DNA of 64,000 bases from assembly GCA_030823955.1 (NCBI GenBank), contig JAVBYO010000008.1, positions 1 to 64,000 on the forward strand, in the 5' to 3' direction. The DNA is from Gallionellaceae bacterium. Lineage in GTDB: Bacteria > Pseudomonadota > Gammaproteobacteria > Burkholderiales > Gallionellaceae. Positions 44,443-54,614 of the stretch are shown piece by piece (the stretch's first letter is position 1; every line of letters starts with the position of its first letter). The notes below the pieces were generated by a model that was not told where the DNA came from, ran no database searches, and saw only the letters and a program-made list of their open reading frames with translations. The position numbers and the translations under genes are program-made.

Positions 44443-45512
44443 TCCGTGTCGTTTCGGCTTCCGTTCGGGGCATTCAATAACTGTTGAGCTACATACAGCA
44501 GTTCCGCTTCATCCAGCGTGGAAAGATGTAATGTCTGCGCGTTTTCGAGCAGGGGAAAGTTGCTTCCGGTAGAACGTTGGTAGGCTGGGTCATAATGGAA
44601 GTTGAGCAGTTCCGCGACCAATATCGGCCATTCTCCTCGCTTTGCCAGTTTGTCCCATTGTTCTAGCGTCTTTTGCCCGTGCAACTCTTTCAGGGGAAAT
44701 AAAGCCTGGCTGAGCAGATCAGCGTCTTTCAGGTAGTGTGCATAATCTTCCATGAGTAATCTTACGCGGGCAGATATGTCGGCTTCGATGACGAAGCATT
44801 CGGATAGGCGTATCTTTTCGAGCAGTGCAGAGGGGATGGAGAGATGGCCGATCTTGCGGCTTTCAGCTTCGACAAAGACCGGCTGTCGTGTATCGAAACT
44901 TCGCAGCACATGCCATAAGCGGGTCTCGAACAGTTTCTGTGACGGTTGGGGCTGAAGCGGAATGTTGCCCAGCAATGAGCCACGATGTTGGGCGAGTTGT
45001 TCCAGGTCCAGTACTTGCCCTCCTTGGCTATGCAAGACCTGTAACAGGCGGCTTTTGCCGCTGCCGGTTGCGCCGCATACGACACGAAACCGGATGTTGT
45101 TGGGCACGTTTTCCAATGTTTCGATGACATGGCGGCGATAGGTCTTGTATCCCCCTTGCAGTTGTCCGACGCGCCAGCCGATCTGCGCGAAGATATGCGC
45201 CATCGCTCCGCTGCGTTGTCCGCCGCGCCAGCAATATATGAGCGGCTTCCACTCGCGCGGACGCTTGTGGAACAGGGTTTCCAGATGAACGGCGATGTTG
45301 CGCGCGATGAGTGCGGCCCCCAGTCTTTGCGCCTCGAACGGCGATACTTGTTTGTACAAAGTGCCGATGCGCGCACGCTCTTCGTTGTTTAGCACCGGGG
45401 CGCTGATCGCGCCGGGGATATGGTCTTCGGCAAATTCTGCGGGCGAACGCACGTCGATGATGTCGTCGTAATCGGAGAGTTGTGATACGTTCGCTAACTG
45501 GATTTTACGCAT
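44424..45512 (-). CDS. selU: tRNA 2-selenouridine synthase
   Basis: Rhodanese DVRSPAEFAEDHIPGAISAPVLNNEERARIGTLYKQVSPFEAQRLGA; YCWRGGQRSGAMAHI; P-loop VVCGATGSGKSRLLQ; HRGSLLGNI. Confidence 0.94.
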   Translation of the reverse strand: MRKIQLANVSQLSDYDDIIDVRSPAEFAEDHIPGAISAPVLNNEERARIGTLYKQVSPFEAQRLGAALIARNIAVHLETLFHKRPREWKPLIYCWRGGQRSGAMAHIFAQIGWRVGQLQGGYKTYRRHVIETLENVPNNIRFRVVCGATGSGKSRLLQVLHSQGGQVLDLEQLAQHRGSLLGNIPLQPQPSQKLFETRLWHVLRSFDTRQPVFVEAESRKIGHLSIPSALLEKIRLSECFVIEADISARVRLLMEDYAHYLKDADLLSQALFPLKELHGQKTLEQWDKLAKRGEWPILVAELLNFHYDPAYQRSTGSNFPLLENAQTLHLSTLDEAELLYVAQQLLNAPNGSRNDTDYSFQA

Positions 45513-45527
45513 ATAGGTTCTTCAAAA

Positions 45528-46574
45528 ATGGCATCGCCGATCAAACTCACTCAATACTCTCATGGCGGAGGCTGCGGCTGTAAGATCGCCCCCTCTGTGC
45601 TCACTCAGATACTGGCTGCCATGCCGCGACCGCCATCTTACCCGAACCTCATGGTGGGTACCGAAAGCAGCGATGATGCCGCCGTGTATCGCCTGAACGA
45701 CCAGCAGGCTGTAGTGGTGACTACCGATTTCTTCATGCCCATCGTCGATGACGCGCGCGACTTCGGGCGCATCGCCGCCACCAATGCACTCTCCGATGTT
45801 TATGCCATGGGCGCCACCCCCATATTGGCCTTGGCCGTGGTGGGTATGCCGATCGACAAACTACCGCTGAACACGATACGCGACATCCTCGCGGGCGGCA
45901 CTGCTGTATGTGAGGCTGCGGGCATCCCCCTTGCGGGCGGGCACTCCATCGATGCGCCGGAGCCTATCTATGGCCTGGTCGGTGTTGGTGTCGCGCATCC
46001 CGACCACATTAAGCGCAACGACCGTGCGCAGGCGGGCGATGTGCTGATCTTGGGCAAGCCGCTGGGTGTGGGCATACTCAGCGCCGCGCTGAAAAAGAAC
46101 GAACTCAGCGCAGCGGGCTATCGCGAGATGGTCGACACCACCACGCAACTCAACCGTACCGGCGCGAAATTCGGCACGATGAAAGACGTGCATGCTATGA
46201 CCGATGTCACCGGCTTCGCGTTGCTTGGCCATCTGCTCGAGATGTGTCGAGGTTCCAAGCTGGGAGCGACCATCCGTTATACCGATCTGCCTATCCTGCC
46301 CACCGCGTTGCAACTGGCGCAGCAAGGCTACGCCACGGGTGCAGCGGAGCGCAATTGGGCGAGTTACGGTGCAGAAGTGGATCTGCCGGATGGACTTGCC
46401 GAGTGGCAAAGAAAGTTGTTGTGCGATCCGCAGACCAGCGGCGGACTGCTGGTGGCCTGTGCACCGTCAGCGGCAGCTGAAGTGCTGGCTGCTTTTGAGG
46501 CCGATGGTTTCGCTGCGGCATGTGTGATCGGGACGATGGTGGCGGGTGCGGCGCGTGTGAGAGTGGTGATCTAA
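45528..46574 (+). CDS. selD: Selenide, water dikinase (Cys form)
   Basis: LTQYSHGGGCGCKIAPSVL; DDAAVYRLNDQQAVVVTTDFFMPIVDD; TNALSDVYAMGATP; GGHSIDAPEPIYGL. Confidence 0.96.
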   Translation: MASPIKLTQYSHGGGCGCKIAPSVLTQILAAMPRPPSYPNLMVGTESSDDAAVYRLNDQQAVVVTTDFFMPIVDDARDFGRIAATNALSDVYAMGATPILALAVVGMPIDKLPLNTIRDILAGGTAVCEAAGIPLAGGHSIDAPEPIYGLVGVGVAHPDHIKRNDRAQAGDVLILGKPLGVGILSAALKKNELSAAGYREMVDTTTQLNRTGAKFGTMKDVHAMTDVTGFALLGHLLEMCRGSKLGATIRYTDLPILPTALQLAQQGYATGAAERNWASYGAEVDLPDGLAEWQRKLLCDPQTSGGLLVACAPSAAAEVLAAFEADGFAAACVIGTMVAGAARVRVVI

Positions 46575-48358
46575 TAACCTAACGCCCTTGCTCCCTGGTA
46601 GAACACAAAACTCACTCCCCACGCCAAGGCCAGCGACCAGCCCAGCGAGAGCCACATAAAACCGTTGCTCTTTGATTCGCTGCGCAAGGTGGCGATGGTG
46701 GACAGGCACGGGGTGTAGATCAGGGTGAACAGCATGAAGCTGTATGCCTGTACCCAATCAAGCTGCAAAGCCAATGTCCCGCTCAACGCTTGCCCGCTCA
46801 GGCCGTAGATCACCGCAAGCGAGCCGACGACGATCTCTTTTGCGACAAAGCCGAAGATCAATGCGATGGTTAATTCGGCAGTGATGCCGATTGGCTCGAA
46901 CACGGGATGCAACCAAGCGCCGATGTGTCCTGCCCAAGTATCTGGGCCTGCGGGCACGGCAGAAGTCGGCAAGTGCGTGAGCAGCCACACGAGCACCACG
47001 CCGAGGATGATGAACTTGCTGGCGCGATGGATGAAGTGATACACCTCGTGCCAGCCGCGCAACAGCATCTGGCGTAGTGTTGGAAAGCGATAGGGGGGAA
47101 GTTCCAGTACGAAAGGTTCGCTGTTGCTGAAGTGGCGTTTGAATATCAGTGCAGTCAGAATGGCGGCAGCGAAGCTGAACAGGTACAGGCTGAACACGAC
47201 CATTGCGGCAGATTGTGGTGCGAACAAGGCCGCCGTGATGAATACGAACACCTGCAAGCGCGCGGAGCACAGCGAAAAGGGGATCACCAGCATGCTGAGC
47301 AGGCGCAGCGAACGTGAACGCATCACCCGGGTGCCCATCAGCGCGGGAACGTTGCAGCCGAATCCCATCAGCAGCATGACGAAGCTGCGCCCGTCCAGCC
47401 CCAGTCTCGCCATCAGTGCATCCATCAAGAACGCGGCGCGCGACAGATAACCGGTGTCTTCCACGATGGCCATGAACAGGAAGAACAGTACGATGATGGG
47501 GATGAAGGCGGCGACCGTGGCGACCCCGTTGTATACGCCGTCGAGCAGCATACCTTGCCAGAATTCCGGCAAGCCGCCCAGTAGCGGTTCAACTGCGCTC
47601 TCGCGCAGCCAGCCGAACAGGTCGCCCACCCCTACTTGTAGCGGCTGGCCGAAAAAGAATATCCCCTGGAACAGCAGATACATGATGCCAAAGAAAATGG
47701 GCAGGCCCAGCCACGGGTGCAGCATCAGGTGATCGAGCTGTGTGGTGAGATTGTCGGGCAAGCGCGCGGGGACCTGTACCGAATGTTGCAGTACACGCGC
47801 CATCTCACTCTCGATATGCGCATCCTGTTCGAGTTGTGAGCGCAGCTCTTCCGCCATGCCCGGTGTGGTGTAACGCAGCGCTTTGGTGACCGCCTGTAAA
47901 GACTCCTGGTAGCCGTTGCCATATTTTGCACTGAGCAGAAAGATGGGGATGCCGAGAGACGCAGACATCTTCGCGGTATCGATGGTGATGCCGAACTTCT
48001 TGGCTTCATCGGCCATGTTCAGCAAGACCACCATATTCAGGTTGTATTGCTTGAGTTGCAGAAGCAGACTTAGCTGTCGCTCGATCTGTGTGGCGTTGAG
48101 CACTACGATGGCGAGATCGGGCACGTTGTCATGCAGAAAGTGGCGTACCACCTGTTCGTCTTCTGAGAAGCCGTGGATATCGTAGATGCCGGGCAAGTCG
48201 ATGATCTCGACCATGTCGCCGCCGATGAGTATCTTGCCGCTGAGCAACTCCACCGTGATACCCGGCCAGTTGCCGACCCGCGCCGCGCCGCCTGTCATGC
48301 GGTTGAATAGCGTGGATTTGCCCGTATTGGGCATGCCTAACAGGGCGATCCGTTTCAT
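46571..48358 (-). CDS. feoB: Ferrous iron transport protein B
   Basis: KRIALLGMPNTGKSTLFNRMTGGAARVGNWPGITVELLSG; DLPGIYDI; LLMGFGCNVPALMGTRVM. Confidence 0.95.
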   Translation of the reverse strand: MKRIALLGMPNTGKSTLFNRMTGGAARVGNWPGITVELLSGKILIGGDMVEIIDLPGIYDIHGFSEDEQVVRHFLHDNVPDLAIVVLNATQIERQLSLLLQLKQYNLNMVVLLNMADEAKKFGITIDTAKMSASLGIPIFLLSAKYGNGYQESLQAVTKALRYTTPGMAEELRSQLEQDAHIESEMARVLQHSVQVPARLPDNLTTQLDHLMLHPWLGLPIFFGIMYLLFQGIFFFGQPLQVGVGDLFGWLRESAVEPLLGGLPEFWQGMLLDGVYNGVATVAAFIPIIVLFFLFMAIVEDTGYLSRAAFLMDALMARLGLDGRSFVMLLMGFGCNVPALMGTRVMRSRSLRLLSMLVIPFSLCSARLQVFVFITAALFAPQSAAMVVFSLYLFSFAAAILTALIFKRHFSNSEPFVLELPPYRFPTLRQMLLRGWHEVYHFIHRASKFIILGVVLVWLLTHLPTSAVPAGPDTWAGHIGAWLHPVFEPIGITAELTIALIFGFVAKEIVVGSLAVIYGLSGQALSGTLALQLDWVQAYSFMLFTLIYTPCLSTIATLRSESKSNGFMWLSLGWSLALAWGVSFVFYQGARALGY

Positions 48359-48600
48359 GTCTTGTGTACCGATATCTTCGATGCTTCGTTCCTGCGCAAC
48401 AGGATATCCGTCGTGCCGATGCGTACTTGCAGTGGCCCGGAAAAACTCGCTTTGCGGATCAGCTCGATGCGTTTCCCGGCGCGGAATCCCAGTGCCGACA
48501 AGCGTTGGCGCAAGGCTTCGTCGGTCTGTATGGCGACGATGGTCGCGCTTTCACCCGGAATGAGGCTGTCCAGGTTCGGGGTTGAATTGATGGTTTTCAC
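48355..48600 (-). CDS. feoA: Ferrous iron transport protein A
   Basis: LIPGESATIVAIQTDEALRQRLSALGFRAGKRIELIRKASFSGPLQVRIGTTDILLRRNEASKI. Confidence 0.9.
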   Translation of the reverse strand: MKTINSTPNLDSLIPGESATIVAIQTDEALRQRLSALGFRAGKRIELIRKASFSGPLQVRIGTTDILLRRNEASKISVHKT

Positions 48601-48739
48601 GGTGTGGGGATTATTTCATAGCTGCCTGTCTTTGCGGAAATCTTTAAACCCTTATTGTCGGCGTGGCTTCTGCGGCAGTGCCGGCATGCCTTCCGAGGTG
48701 CAGGGTGCCGATTCGGCTTGACGGGGGGCCGGATATCGC

Positions 48740-48810
48740 TATAATCCGCGCTCCCTAAAAACCTTGCTCCACCGTTCACGCATGACGGGGGGCTTTAACC
48801 ACAAGGAGAT
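48740..48810 (+). promoter_or_regulatory. rpsF promoter and candidate S6:S18 ribosomal protein leader structure
   Basis: TATAAT at 48740-48745; CCTTG (48762-48766) pairs with SD-containing CAAGG (48802-48806); inner GCTCC-A-CCGT / ACGG-GGGGC stem. Confidence 0.5.
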
Positions 48811-48813
48811 GTA

Positions 48814-49191
48814 ATGCGACATTACGAAATCGTATTTATCGTGCATCCCGATCAGAGCGAGCAGGTTCCCGCGATGATCGAGCGCTATCGCACGCTGGTG
48901 ACCGGAAAGAACGGCCACATCCACCGTCTGGAAGACTGGGGACGCCGTCAAATGGCCTACCCTATCCAAAAGATCCACAAGGCTCATTACGTGCTGATGA
49001 ACATCGAAGCCGATCAGGAGACTCTGGATGAGCTGGAGCACGCATTCAAGTTCAATGATGCCGTGTTGCGCCATCTGATCATCAAGGTCAAGGCCGCTGT
49101 TATTGCGCCTTCCGCGATGATGAAGGAAGAGAAATCCCGTTCGTTGACCAGCGATGCTGCAGAAGCGGCACCGGTTGCAGCGGCGGCTTGA
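48814..49191 (+). CDS. rpsF: 30S ribosomal protein bS6
   Basis: [54 protein letters not shown]. Confidence 0.97.
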   Translation: MRHYEIVFIVHPDQSEQVPAMIERYRTLVTGKNGHIHRLEDWGRRQMAYPIQKIHKAHYVLMNIEADQETLDELEHAFKFNDAVLRHLIIKVKAAVIAPSAMMKEEKSRSLTSDAAEAAPVAAAA

Positions 49192-49493
49192 TTGGTTTGA
49201 GTAGCAACCGTTGCATCATCGACGGTGAATTGCTTGAGTTGGACGATCTGCGCTACACCCCCGCGGGAGTTCCTCGGATCGGATTGAAGATACGCCACGT
49301 ATCGACGCAACAAGAAGCAGGTGTCTCGCGACAGTTACAGTGCGACATTCCTGCGGTGGCTCTAGGCGGGGCGGCAGAGCAGGTGGGCCGTTTGAAGATA
49401 GGGCAGAGCGTACGGGTGGAAGGCTTCTTGGCTCAACGCAGTTTGCGTATCGCGCAACTGGTGCTGCACATTGATAACGTTAAATTGAAATAA
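49188..49493 (+). CDS. priB: Primosomal replication protein N
   Basis: OB-fold protein between rpsF and rps[25 protein letters not shown]. Confidence 0.9.
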   Translation: MIGLSSNRCIIDGELLELDDLRYTPAGVPRIGLKIRHVSTQQEAGVSRQLQCDIPAVALGGAAEQVGRLKIGQSVRVEGFLAQRSLRIAQLVLHIDNVKLK

Positions 49494-49503
49494 GGGGCAC
49501 AAC

Positions 49504-49773
49504 ATGGCTCGTGTATTTAAGAAAAAAGACGACAAGAAGAACAATTCTTCGCGTCAATTGTTCAAGCGCCGCAAATTCTGCCGTTTCACGGCCGAGAAGA
49601 TCGCCGAAGTGGATTACAAGGACATCAATATCCTCAAGGAATTCATCTCCGAGAACGGCAAGCTCATCCCGGCACGCATCACCGGCACCAAGTCCCGTTA
49701 TCAACGTCAATTGAGCGTCGCGGTGAAACGCGCACGTTTCCTGGCGCTGTTACCTTACACAGATTTGCACTAA
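49504..49773 (+). CDS. rpsR: 30S ribosomal protein bS18
   Basis: [66 protein letters not shown]. Confidence 0.97.
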   Translation: MARVFKKKDDKKNNSSRQLFKRRKFCRFTAEKIAEVDYKDINILKEFISENGKLIPARITGTKSRYQRQLSVAVKRARFLALLPYTDLH

Positions 49774-49782
49774 GGAGTCGCC

Positions 49783-50229
49783 ATGCAAGTTATTCTGATG
49801 GAAAAAGTGGTTAACCTCGGCCAGCTGGGCGATGTGGTTAAAGTGAAGAATGGTTTCGCACGCAACTTTCTGATCCCGCAAGGCAAGGCCAAGCGCGCGA
49901 CAGAAAACAACGTGGCGGATTTCGCGGCACGTCGTGCCGAGCTGGAAGCGGCAGAAGCCGCCAAGCTGGCAGAGGCACAAGCGCGTGGCGAAAAGCTGAG
50001 CGGCCTGACTGTGCAGATTGTGCAAAAAGCGGGTGTGGACGGCAAGCTGTTTGGTTCCGTCACCAATGCCGACATCGCTGTCGCGTTGGAAGCGCAGGGC
50101 TTCAAGGTCGAGAAGGCACAAGTGCGTATGCCGGACGGCCATATCAAGCAGATCGGCGATCATCCGATCAGCGTTGCTTTGCACGCTGATGTGGTGAGTA
50201 ACATCACGGTATCCGTGTTGGCCGAATAA
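49783..50229 (+). CDS. rplI: 50S ribosomal protein bL9
   Basis: [40 protein letters not shown]. Confidence 0.97.
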   Translation: MQVILMEKVVNLGQLGDVVKVKNGFARNFLIPQGKAKRATENNVADFAARRAELEAAEAAKLAEAQARGEKLSGLTVQIVQKAGVDGKLFGSVTNADIAVALEAQGFKVEKAQVRMPDGHIKQIGDHPISVALHADVVSNITVSVLAE

Positions 50230-50250
50230 GTTTCGGATTGTTGTAGTGAC

Positions 50251-50282
50251 AAAAAGGGCTGGCAACAGCCCTTTTTGTTTTT
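50251..50282 (+). terminator. Intrinsic terminator after rplI
   Basis: AAAAAGGGCTGGCAACAGCCCTTTTTGTTTTTT. Confidence 0.9.
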
Positions 50283-50324
50283 TCATTCGGTGTAGAATCC
50301 TCCTCCCGAAAATATTTCCGTGCC

Positions 50325-51740
50325 ATGCAGAACTTCGCCGCTCCAGTAGTTGATCCGCAAATGGATGCCATCAAGCTGCCGCCACATTCCGTGGAGGCGG
50401 AGCAGTCCGTGCTGGGCGGCATCCTGCTGGATACCAGCGCCTGGGACAAGATCGCGGATCTGGTCGCCGAGCGGGATTTCTACCGCAACGAACACCGTTT
50501 GATCTATCGCCACATCGCGCGTCTGACCGAGCACGCCAAGCCGGTGGATGTGATCACGGTGGCGGAGTCGCTGGAGAGCAATGCCGAGCTGGAGAAAGCG
50601 GGGGGATTGTCCTATCTTGGTTCGCTGGCCGCCAATGTGCCGACCGCTGCCAATATCCGTCGTTATGCCGAGATCGTGCGCGAGCGTTCCATCATGCGCA
50701 AGCTGGTGGAAGTCGGCAGTGACATCGCTACCAGTGCCTACAATCCCGGCGGACGTTCCGCCGGGCAATTGCTGGACGAGGCAGAAAGCCGTGTGTTGGA
50801 GATCAACGAAGAAGGCGAACGCGGCAATAAGGGGTTCGTGGCGATCCCGCCGCTGCTGACCCAAGTGGTCGAGCGTATCGAGACTTTGTACGGACGTGAC
50901 AACGCCAGTGATGTGACCGGTATCGCTACCGGTTTTAGCGATCTCGATAGCAAAACATCAGGTCTGCAGCCAGGCGATCTCATCATCGTTGCTGGGCGTC
51001 CGAGTATGGGCAAGACCGCGTTCTCTATCAATATCGCGGAGAACGTGGCGCTCGACTCGAACAAGCCGGTGGCCATTTTCAGTATGGAAATGGGCGGTAC
51101 ACAATTGGCGATGCGTATGATCGGCTCGGTCGGTCGGCTCAATCAACACACTTTGCGCACGGGCAAGCTGGAAGATGACGACTGGTCGCGTATGACACAT
51201 GCGCTCGGACGTTTGAACGATGCGCCGATCTTCATCGACGAAACGGCGGCACTTAACTCGCTGGAATTGCGCTCGCGCGCGCGGCGCTTGCACCGACAGA
51301 CCGGAGGGCTTGGTCTGATTGTGATCGACTATCTGCAATTGATGTCCTCGCCGATGACGGGCAAGGGCGGCGGCGAAAACCGCGCCACCGAGATTTCGGA
51401 AATTTCGCGTTCCCTGAAGGCGTTGGCCAAAGAACTGCACGTGCCGGTGATCGCACTGTCGCAGTTGAACCGCAGCTTGGAGCAGCGTCCCAACAAACGT
51501 CCGGTCATGTCGGATCTGCGCGAGTCCGGCGCGATCGAGCAGGATGCCGACCTGATTCTGTTCATCTACCGGGACGAAGTTTATAACCCGGATTCGCCCG
51601 ACAAGGGCAAGGCGGAGATCATCATCGGCAAGCAGCGTAACGGTCCGATCGGCTCCGTGGCGATGGCCTTCCGTGGCGAGTACACCCGTTTTGAGAACCT
51701 GGCGCACGATCATTATCCCGCTGCAGGGGCGCAATATTAA
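50325..51740 (+). CDS. dnaB: Replicative DNA helicase
   Basis: LPPHSVEAEQSVLGGILLD; LIIVAGRPSMGKTAFSINIAENVA; LIVIDYLQLM; SDLRESGAIEQDADLILFIYRDEVY. Confidence 0.97.
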   Translation: MQNFAAPVVDPQMDAIKLPPHSVEAEQSVLGGILLDTSAWDKIADLVAERDFYRNEHRLIYRHIARLTEHAKPVDVITVAESLESNAELEKAGGLSYLGSLAANVPTAANIRRYAEIVRERSIMRKLVEVGSDIATSAYNPGGRSAGQLLDEAESRVLEINEEGERGNKGFVAIPPLLTQVVERIETLYGRDNASDVTGIATGFSDLDSKTSGLQPGDLIIVAGRPSMGKTAFSINIAENVALDSNKPVAIFSMEMGGTQLAMRMIGSVGRLNQHTLRTGKLEDDDWSRMTHALGRLNDAPIFIDETAALNSLELRSRARRLHRQTGGLGLIVIDYLQLMSSPMTGKGGGENRATEISEISRSLKALAKELHVPVIALSQLNRSLEQRPNKRPVMSDLRESGAIEQDADLILFIYRDEVYNPDSPDKGKAEIIIGKQRNGPIGSVAMAFRGEYTRFENLAHDHYPAAGAQY

Positions 51741-51752
51741 AGAACGAAGGGC

Positions 51753-51788
51753 TTGTTACGTGCAGGGCAAATCCCTATAATGCGCGCC
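51753..51788 (+). promoter_or_regulatory. Promoter of tRNA-Val (TTGTTA-17 bp-TATAAT-GCGCGCC)
   Basis: Hexamers at 51753-51758 and 51776-51781, immediately before the mature tRNA 5' end. Confidence 0.8.
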
Positions 51789-51794
51789 TGCTTT

Positions 51795-51869
51795 GGGAGC
51801 ATATTTCAGCGGTAGAATATTTCCTCGACAAGGAAAAGGTCACTGGTTCGATCCCAGTTGCTCCCACCA
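51795..51869 (+). tRNA. tRNA-Val (GAC), CCA encoded; atypical anticodon loop
   Basis: GGGAGCATATTTCAGCGGTAGAATATTTCCTCGACAAGGAAAAGGTCACTGGTTCGATCCCAGTTGCTCCCACCA folds as cloverleaf; loop TCGACAA. Confidence 0.85.
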
Positions 51870-51929
51870 AATTTTTTTGAAGTTTGATTTTAGTGCGGCT
51901 CTGCCGCATTTTCTTTTGATAGAGTCATT

Positions 51930-53825
51930 ATGCCGATCATCACTTTGCCGGATGGATCACAACGCAGCTTCCCTCAGCCGGTCACGGTAGCGGAGGTCGC
52001 GCAAAGCATCGGCGCGGGATTGGCGCGTGCCGCCCTGGTCGGGAAGGTTGACGGCCAGCTGGTGGATACCTCGCACCTGATCTCCGCCGATGCCCGGCTG
52101 GCGATCATCACTGACAAAGATGCGGATGGTCTTGATCTGATTCGCCACTCCACCGCGCACTTGCTGGCTTACGCGGTGAAGGAGCTGTTTCCCGAGGCGC
52201 AGGTGACCATCGGCCCGATGATCGAGAACGGTTTCTATTACGACTTCGCCTACTCGCGCCCCTTTACTCCGGAAGATCTAATCGCCATCGAGAAGCGCAT
52301 GGCGGAGCTGGCCAAGAAGGATTTGCCAGTGACACGCAAGGTGGTGCCGCGCGATGAGGCAGTTGCCTATTTCAAATCGCTGGGCGAGAAATACAAAGCG
52401 GAGCTCATCGAAGCCATCCCTGCCGATCAGGATGTGTCGCTGTATAGCGAAGGTGAGTTCACCGATCTGTGTCGCGGCCCGCACGTGCCTTCGACCGGCA
52501 AGCTCAAGGTGTTCAAGTTGATGAAGGTGGCCGGAGCCTATTGGCGCGGCGACTCCAAGAACGAGATGTTGCAGCGCATCTACGGTACGGCTTGGGCGAA
52601 GAAGGAAGACCTCGACGCCTATCTGCTCCAATTGGAAGAGGCGGAAAAACGCGACCATCGCAAGCTGGGCAAACAGCTCGACCTGTTCCACATGCAGGAC
52701 GAAGCGCCGGGTATGGTGTTCTGGCATCCCAAGGGCTGGGCGATGTGGCAGGTGATCGAGCAATATATGCGCGGCGTATATCGCGACAACGGTTATCAGG
52801 AGATCCGCTGCCCGCAGATCATCGACCGTGTGTTGTGGGAAAAATCCGGCCACTGGGAGCACTACAAGGCCAACATGTTCACCACCGAGTCGGAGAAACA
52901 CGACTACGCCATCAAGCCGATGAACTGTCCCGGCCATGTGCAGGTGTTCAATGCCGATCTGCGCTCCTATCGCGAATTGCCGCTGCGTTACGGCGAATTC
53001 GGCTCCTGTCACCGCAACGAGCCTTCCGGCGGCTTGCATGGACTGATGCGGGTGCGCGGTTTCGTGCAGGATGACGGCCACATCTTCTGCACCGAAGGTC
53101 AGATCGAGTCCGAAGTGACGGCGTTCAACGCGCTGGTGCTCAAGGTCTACAAGGATTTCGGCTTCAATGACGTCAAAGTGAAGCTGGCGCTGCGTCCGGA
53201 AAGCCGTGTCGGATCCGACGAAATCTGGGATAAATCAGAGAGCGCTTTGCGCGCTGCTTTGCGCGCTTCCGGCCTGAGCTGGGATGAATTGCCCGGCGAG
53301 GGTGCATTCTACGGCCCCAAGATTGAGTTCCACATCAAGGACGCCATCGGACGTTCCTGGCAATGCGGCACCATTCAGGTCGATTTTTCCATGCCCGGTC
53401 GTCTGGGGGCTGAATTCGTTGATGAAGACAATACGCGCAAGGTGCCTGTGATGCTGCATCGGGCTATCCTGGGATCGCTGGAGCGCTTCATCGGGATTCT
53501 GGTGGAAAACCATGCCGGAGCCCTGCCTTTGTGGCTGGCGCCGGTACAGATGGTGGTGATGAATATCTCGCAAGCGCAGGAGGCTTATTCCGAAAAAGTG
53601 ACGGAGACTTTGCGTGCAGCAGGCTTCCGCGTGCAATCGGATTTGCGCAATGAGAAGATTACCTATAAAATACGAGAACATAGCTTGCAGAAGCTACCTT
53701 ATCAGCTGATCATCGGCGACAAGGAGATGGCTGCAGGCCTCGTTGCCGTGCGAAACCGTCAAGGTGAAGACCTTGGGCAGATGTCGGTGGAGGCGCTGAT
53801 CGAGCGCTTTAGAGCCGAGCTGTAA
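51930..53825 (+). CDS. thrS: Threonyl-tRNA synthetase
   Basis: TGS domain [81 protein letters not shown]. Confidence 0.98.
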   Translation: MPIITLPDGSQRSFPQPVTVAEVAQSIGAGLARAALVGKVDGQLVDTSHLISADARLAIITDKDADGLDLIRHSTAHLLAYAVKELFPEAQVTIGPMIENGFYYDFAYSRPFTPEDLIAIEKRMAELAKKDLPVTRKVVPRDEAVAYFKSLGEKYKAELIEAIPADQDVSLYSEGEFTDLCRGPHVPSTGKLKVFKLMKVAGAYWRGDSKNEMLQRIYGTAWAKKEDLDAYLLQLEEAEKRDHRKLGKQLDLFHMQDEAPGMVFWHPKGWAMWQVIEQYMRGVYRDNGYQEIRCPQIIDRVLWEKSGHWEHYKANMFTTESEKHDYAIKPMNCPGHVQVFNADLRSYRELPLRYGEFGSCHRNEPSGGLHGLMRVRGFVQDDGHIFCTEGQIESEVTAFNALVLKVYKDFGFNDVKVKLALRPESRVGSDEIWDKSESALRAALRASGLSWDELPGEGAFYGPKIEFHIKDAIGRSWQCGTIQVDFSMPGRLGAEFVDEDNTRKVPVMLHRAILGSLERFIGILVENHAGALPLWLAPVQMVVMNISQAQEAYSEKVTETLRAAGFRVQSDLRNEKITYKIREHSLQKLPYQLIIGDKEMAAGLVAVRNRQGEDLGQMSVEALIERFRAEL

Positions 53826-53857
53826 CGGGCGCACGGCTTAATTTTGTAAATGGAGAA

Positions 53858-54382
53858 ATTGCAATAGCACAAGATAAATCACAGCGCATGAATGAGCAGA
53901 TCACGGCACCTCAGGTGAGGCTCATCGGCGCGGAAGGCGAGCAGCTAGGAGTCGTGGCAGTTGCGGAAGCACTGCGTTTGGCGGATGAGGCGGAACTGGA
54001 TCTGGTGGAGATTGCGCCATTGGCGGAACCTCCGGTCTGTCGGATCATGGATATCGGCAAATTCAAATATGCCGAAGCCAAGAAACAGCACGAAGCGAAA
54101 CTCAAGCAGAAGCAGGTACAGATCAAAGAGATCAAGTTCCGTCCGGGTACGGATGAGGGCGACTACAACATCAAGTTGCGTAACCTGATCAAGTTTTTGG
54201 CTGATGGAGACAAGACCAAGATCACTTTGCGTTTCCGCGGGCGTGAGATCGCCCACCAGCAGATCGGTATGCAATTGTTGGAGCGGGTGAAGCAGGATCT
54301 GTTGGAGCACGGCGTGGTGGAGCAGTTTCCCAAGATGGAAGGCCGTCAGATGGTGATGGTGCTCAGCCCGAAGAAGAAGTAG
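53858..54382 (+). CDS. infC: Translation initiation factor IF-3 (non-canonical start proposed)
   Basis: [64 protein letters not shown]; in-frame upstream ATT 53858 / ATA 53864; first ATG only at 53888. Confidence 0.9.
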   Translation: MAIAQDKSQRMNEQITAPQVRLIGAEGEQLGVVAVAEALRLADEAELDLVEIAPLAEPPVCRIMDIGKFKYAEAKKQHEAKLKQKQVQIKEIKFRPGTDEGDYNIKLRNLIKFLADGDKTKITLRFRGREIAHQQIGMQLLERVKQDLLEHGVVEQFPKMEGRQMVMVLSPKKK

Positions 54383-54393
54383 GGGCTTCACCG

Positions 54394-54479
54394 GGGAAGA
54401 GGGAAGGGTTAAGAGGGAAGGGTAAAACCGGTGCTCTTGATTCGGAGAGTGGGGTAACCCTTCTCCCTTCCCACTTCCC
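54394..54479. repeat. Inverted array of GGGAAG-type repeats between infC and rpmI
   Basis: GGGAAGAGGGAAGGGTTAAGAGGGAAGGGTAA ... TAACCCTTCTCCCTTCCCACTTCCC. Confidence 0.8.
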
Positions 54480-54614
54480 AAGATTTTTATGCTGTGTCAG
54501 GTAAGGGACTGACTGACGCAGTGTAGCGGTACCCCAGTCCCGGATAAGTGGTTCCGGGTTTTCAAGTGTCTCTGCCAGAGTCCTCCCGGCGTCATCAAAT
54601 AAAATGGAGTCGTT

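Noticed and set aside
45580-45590. Selenocysteine codon in SelD
   Set aside because: The active-site GCGC is encoded by TGC/TGT Cys codons; no in-frame TGA.
48600-48740. Fur box before feoA
   Set aside because: No convincing GATAATGATTATC-like palindrome found by eye in the feoA upstream region.
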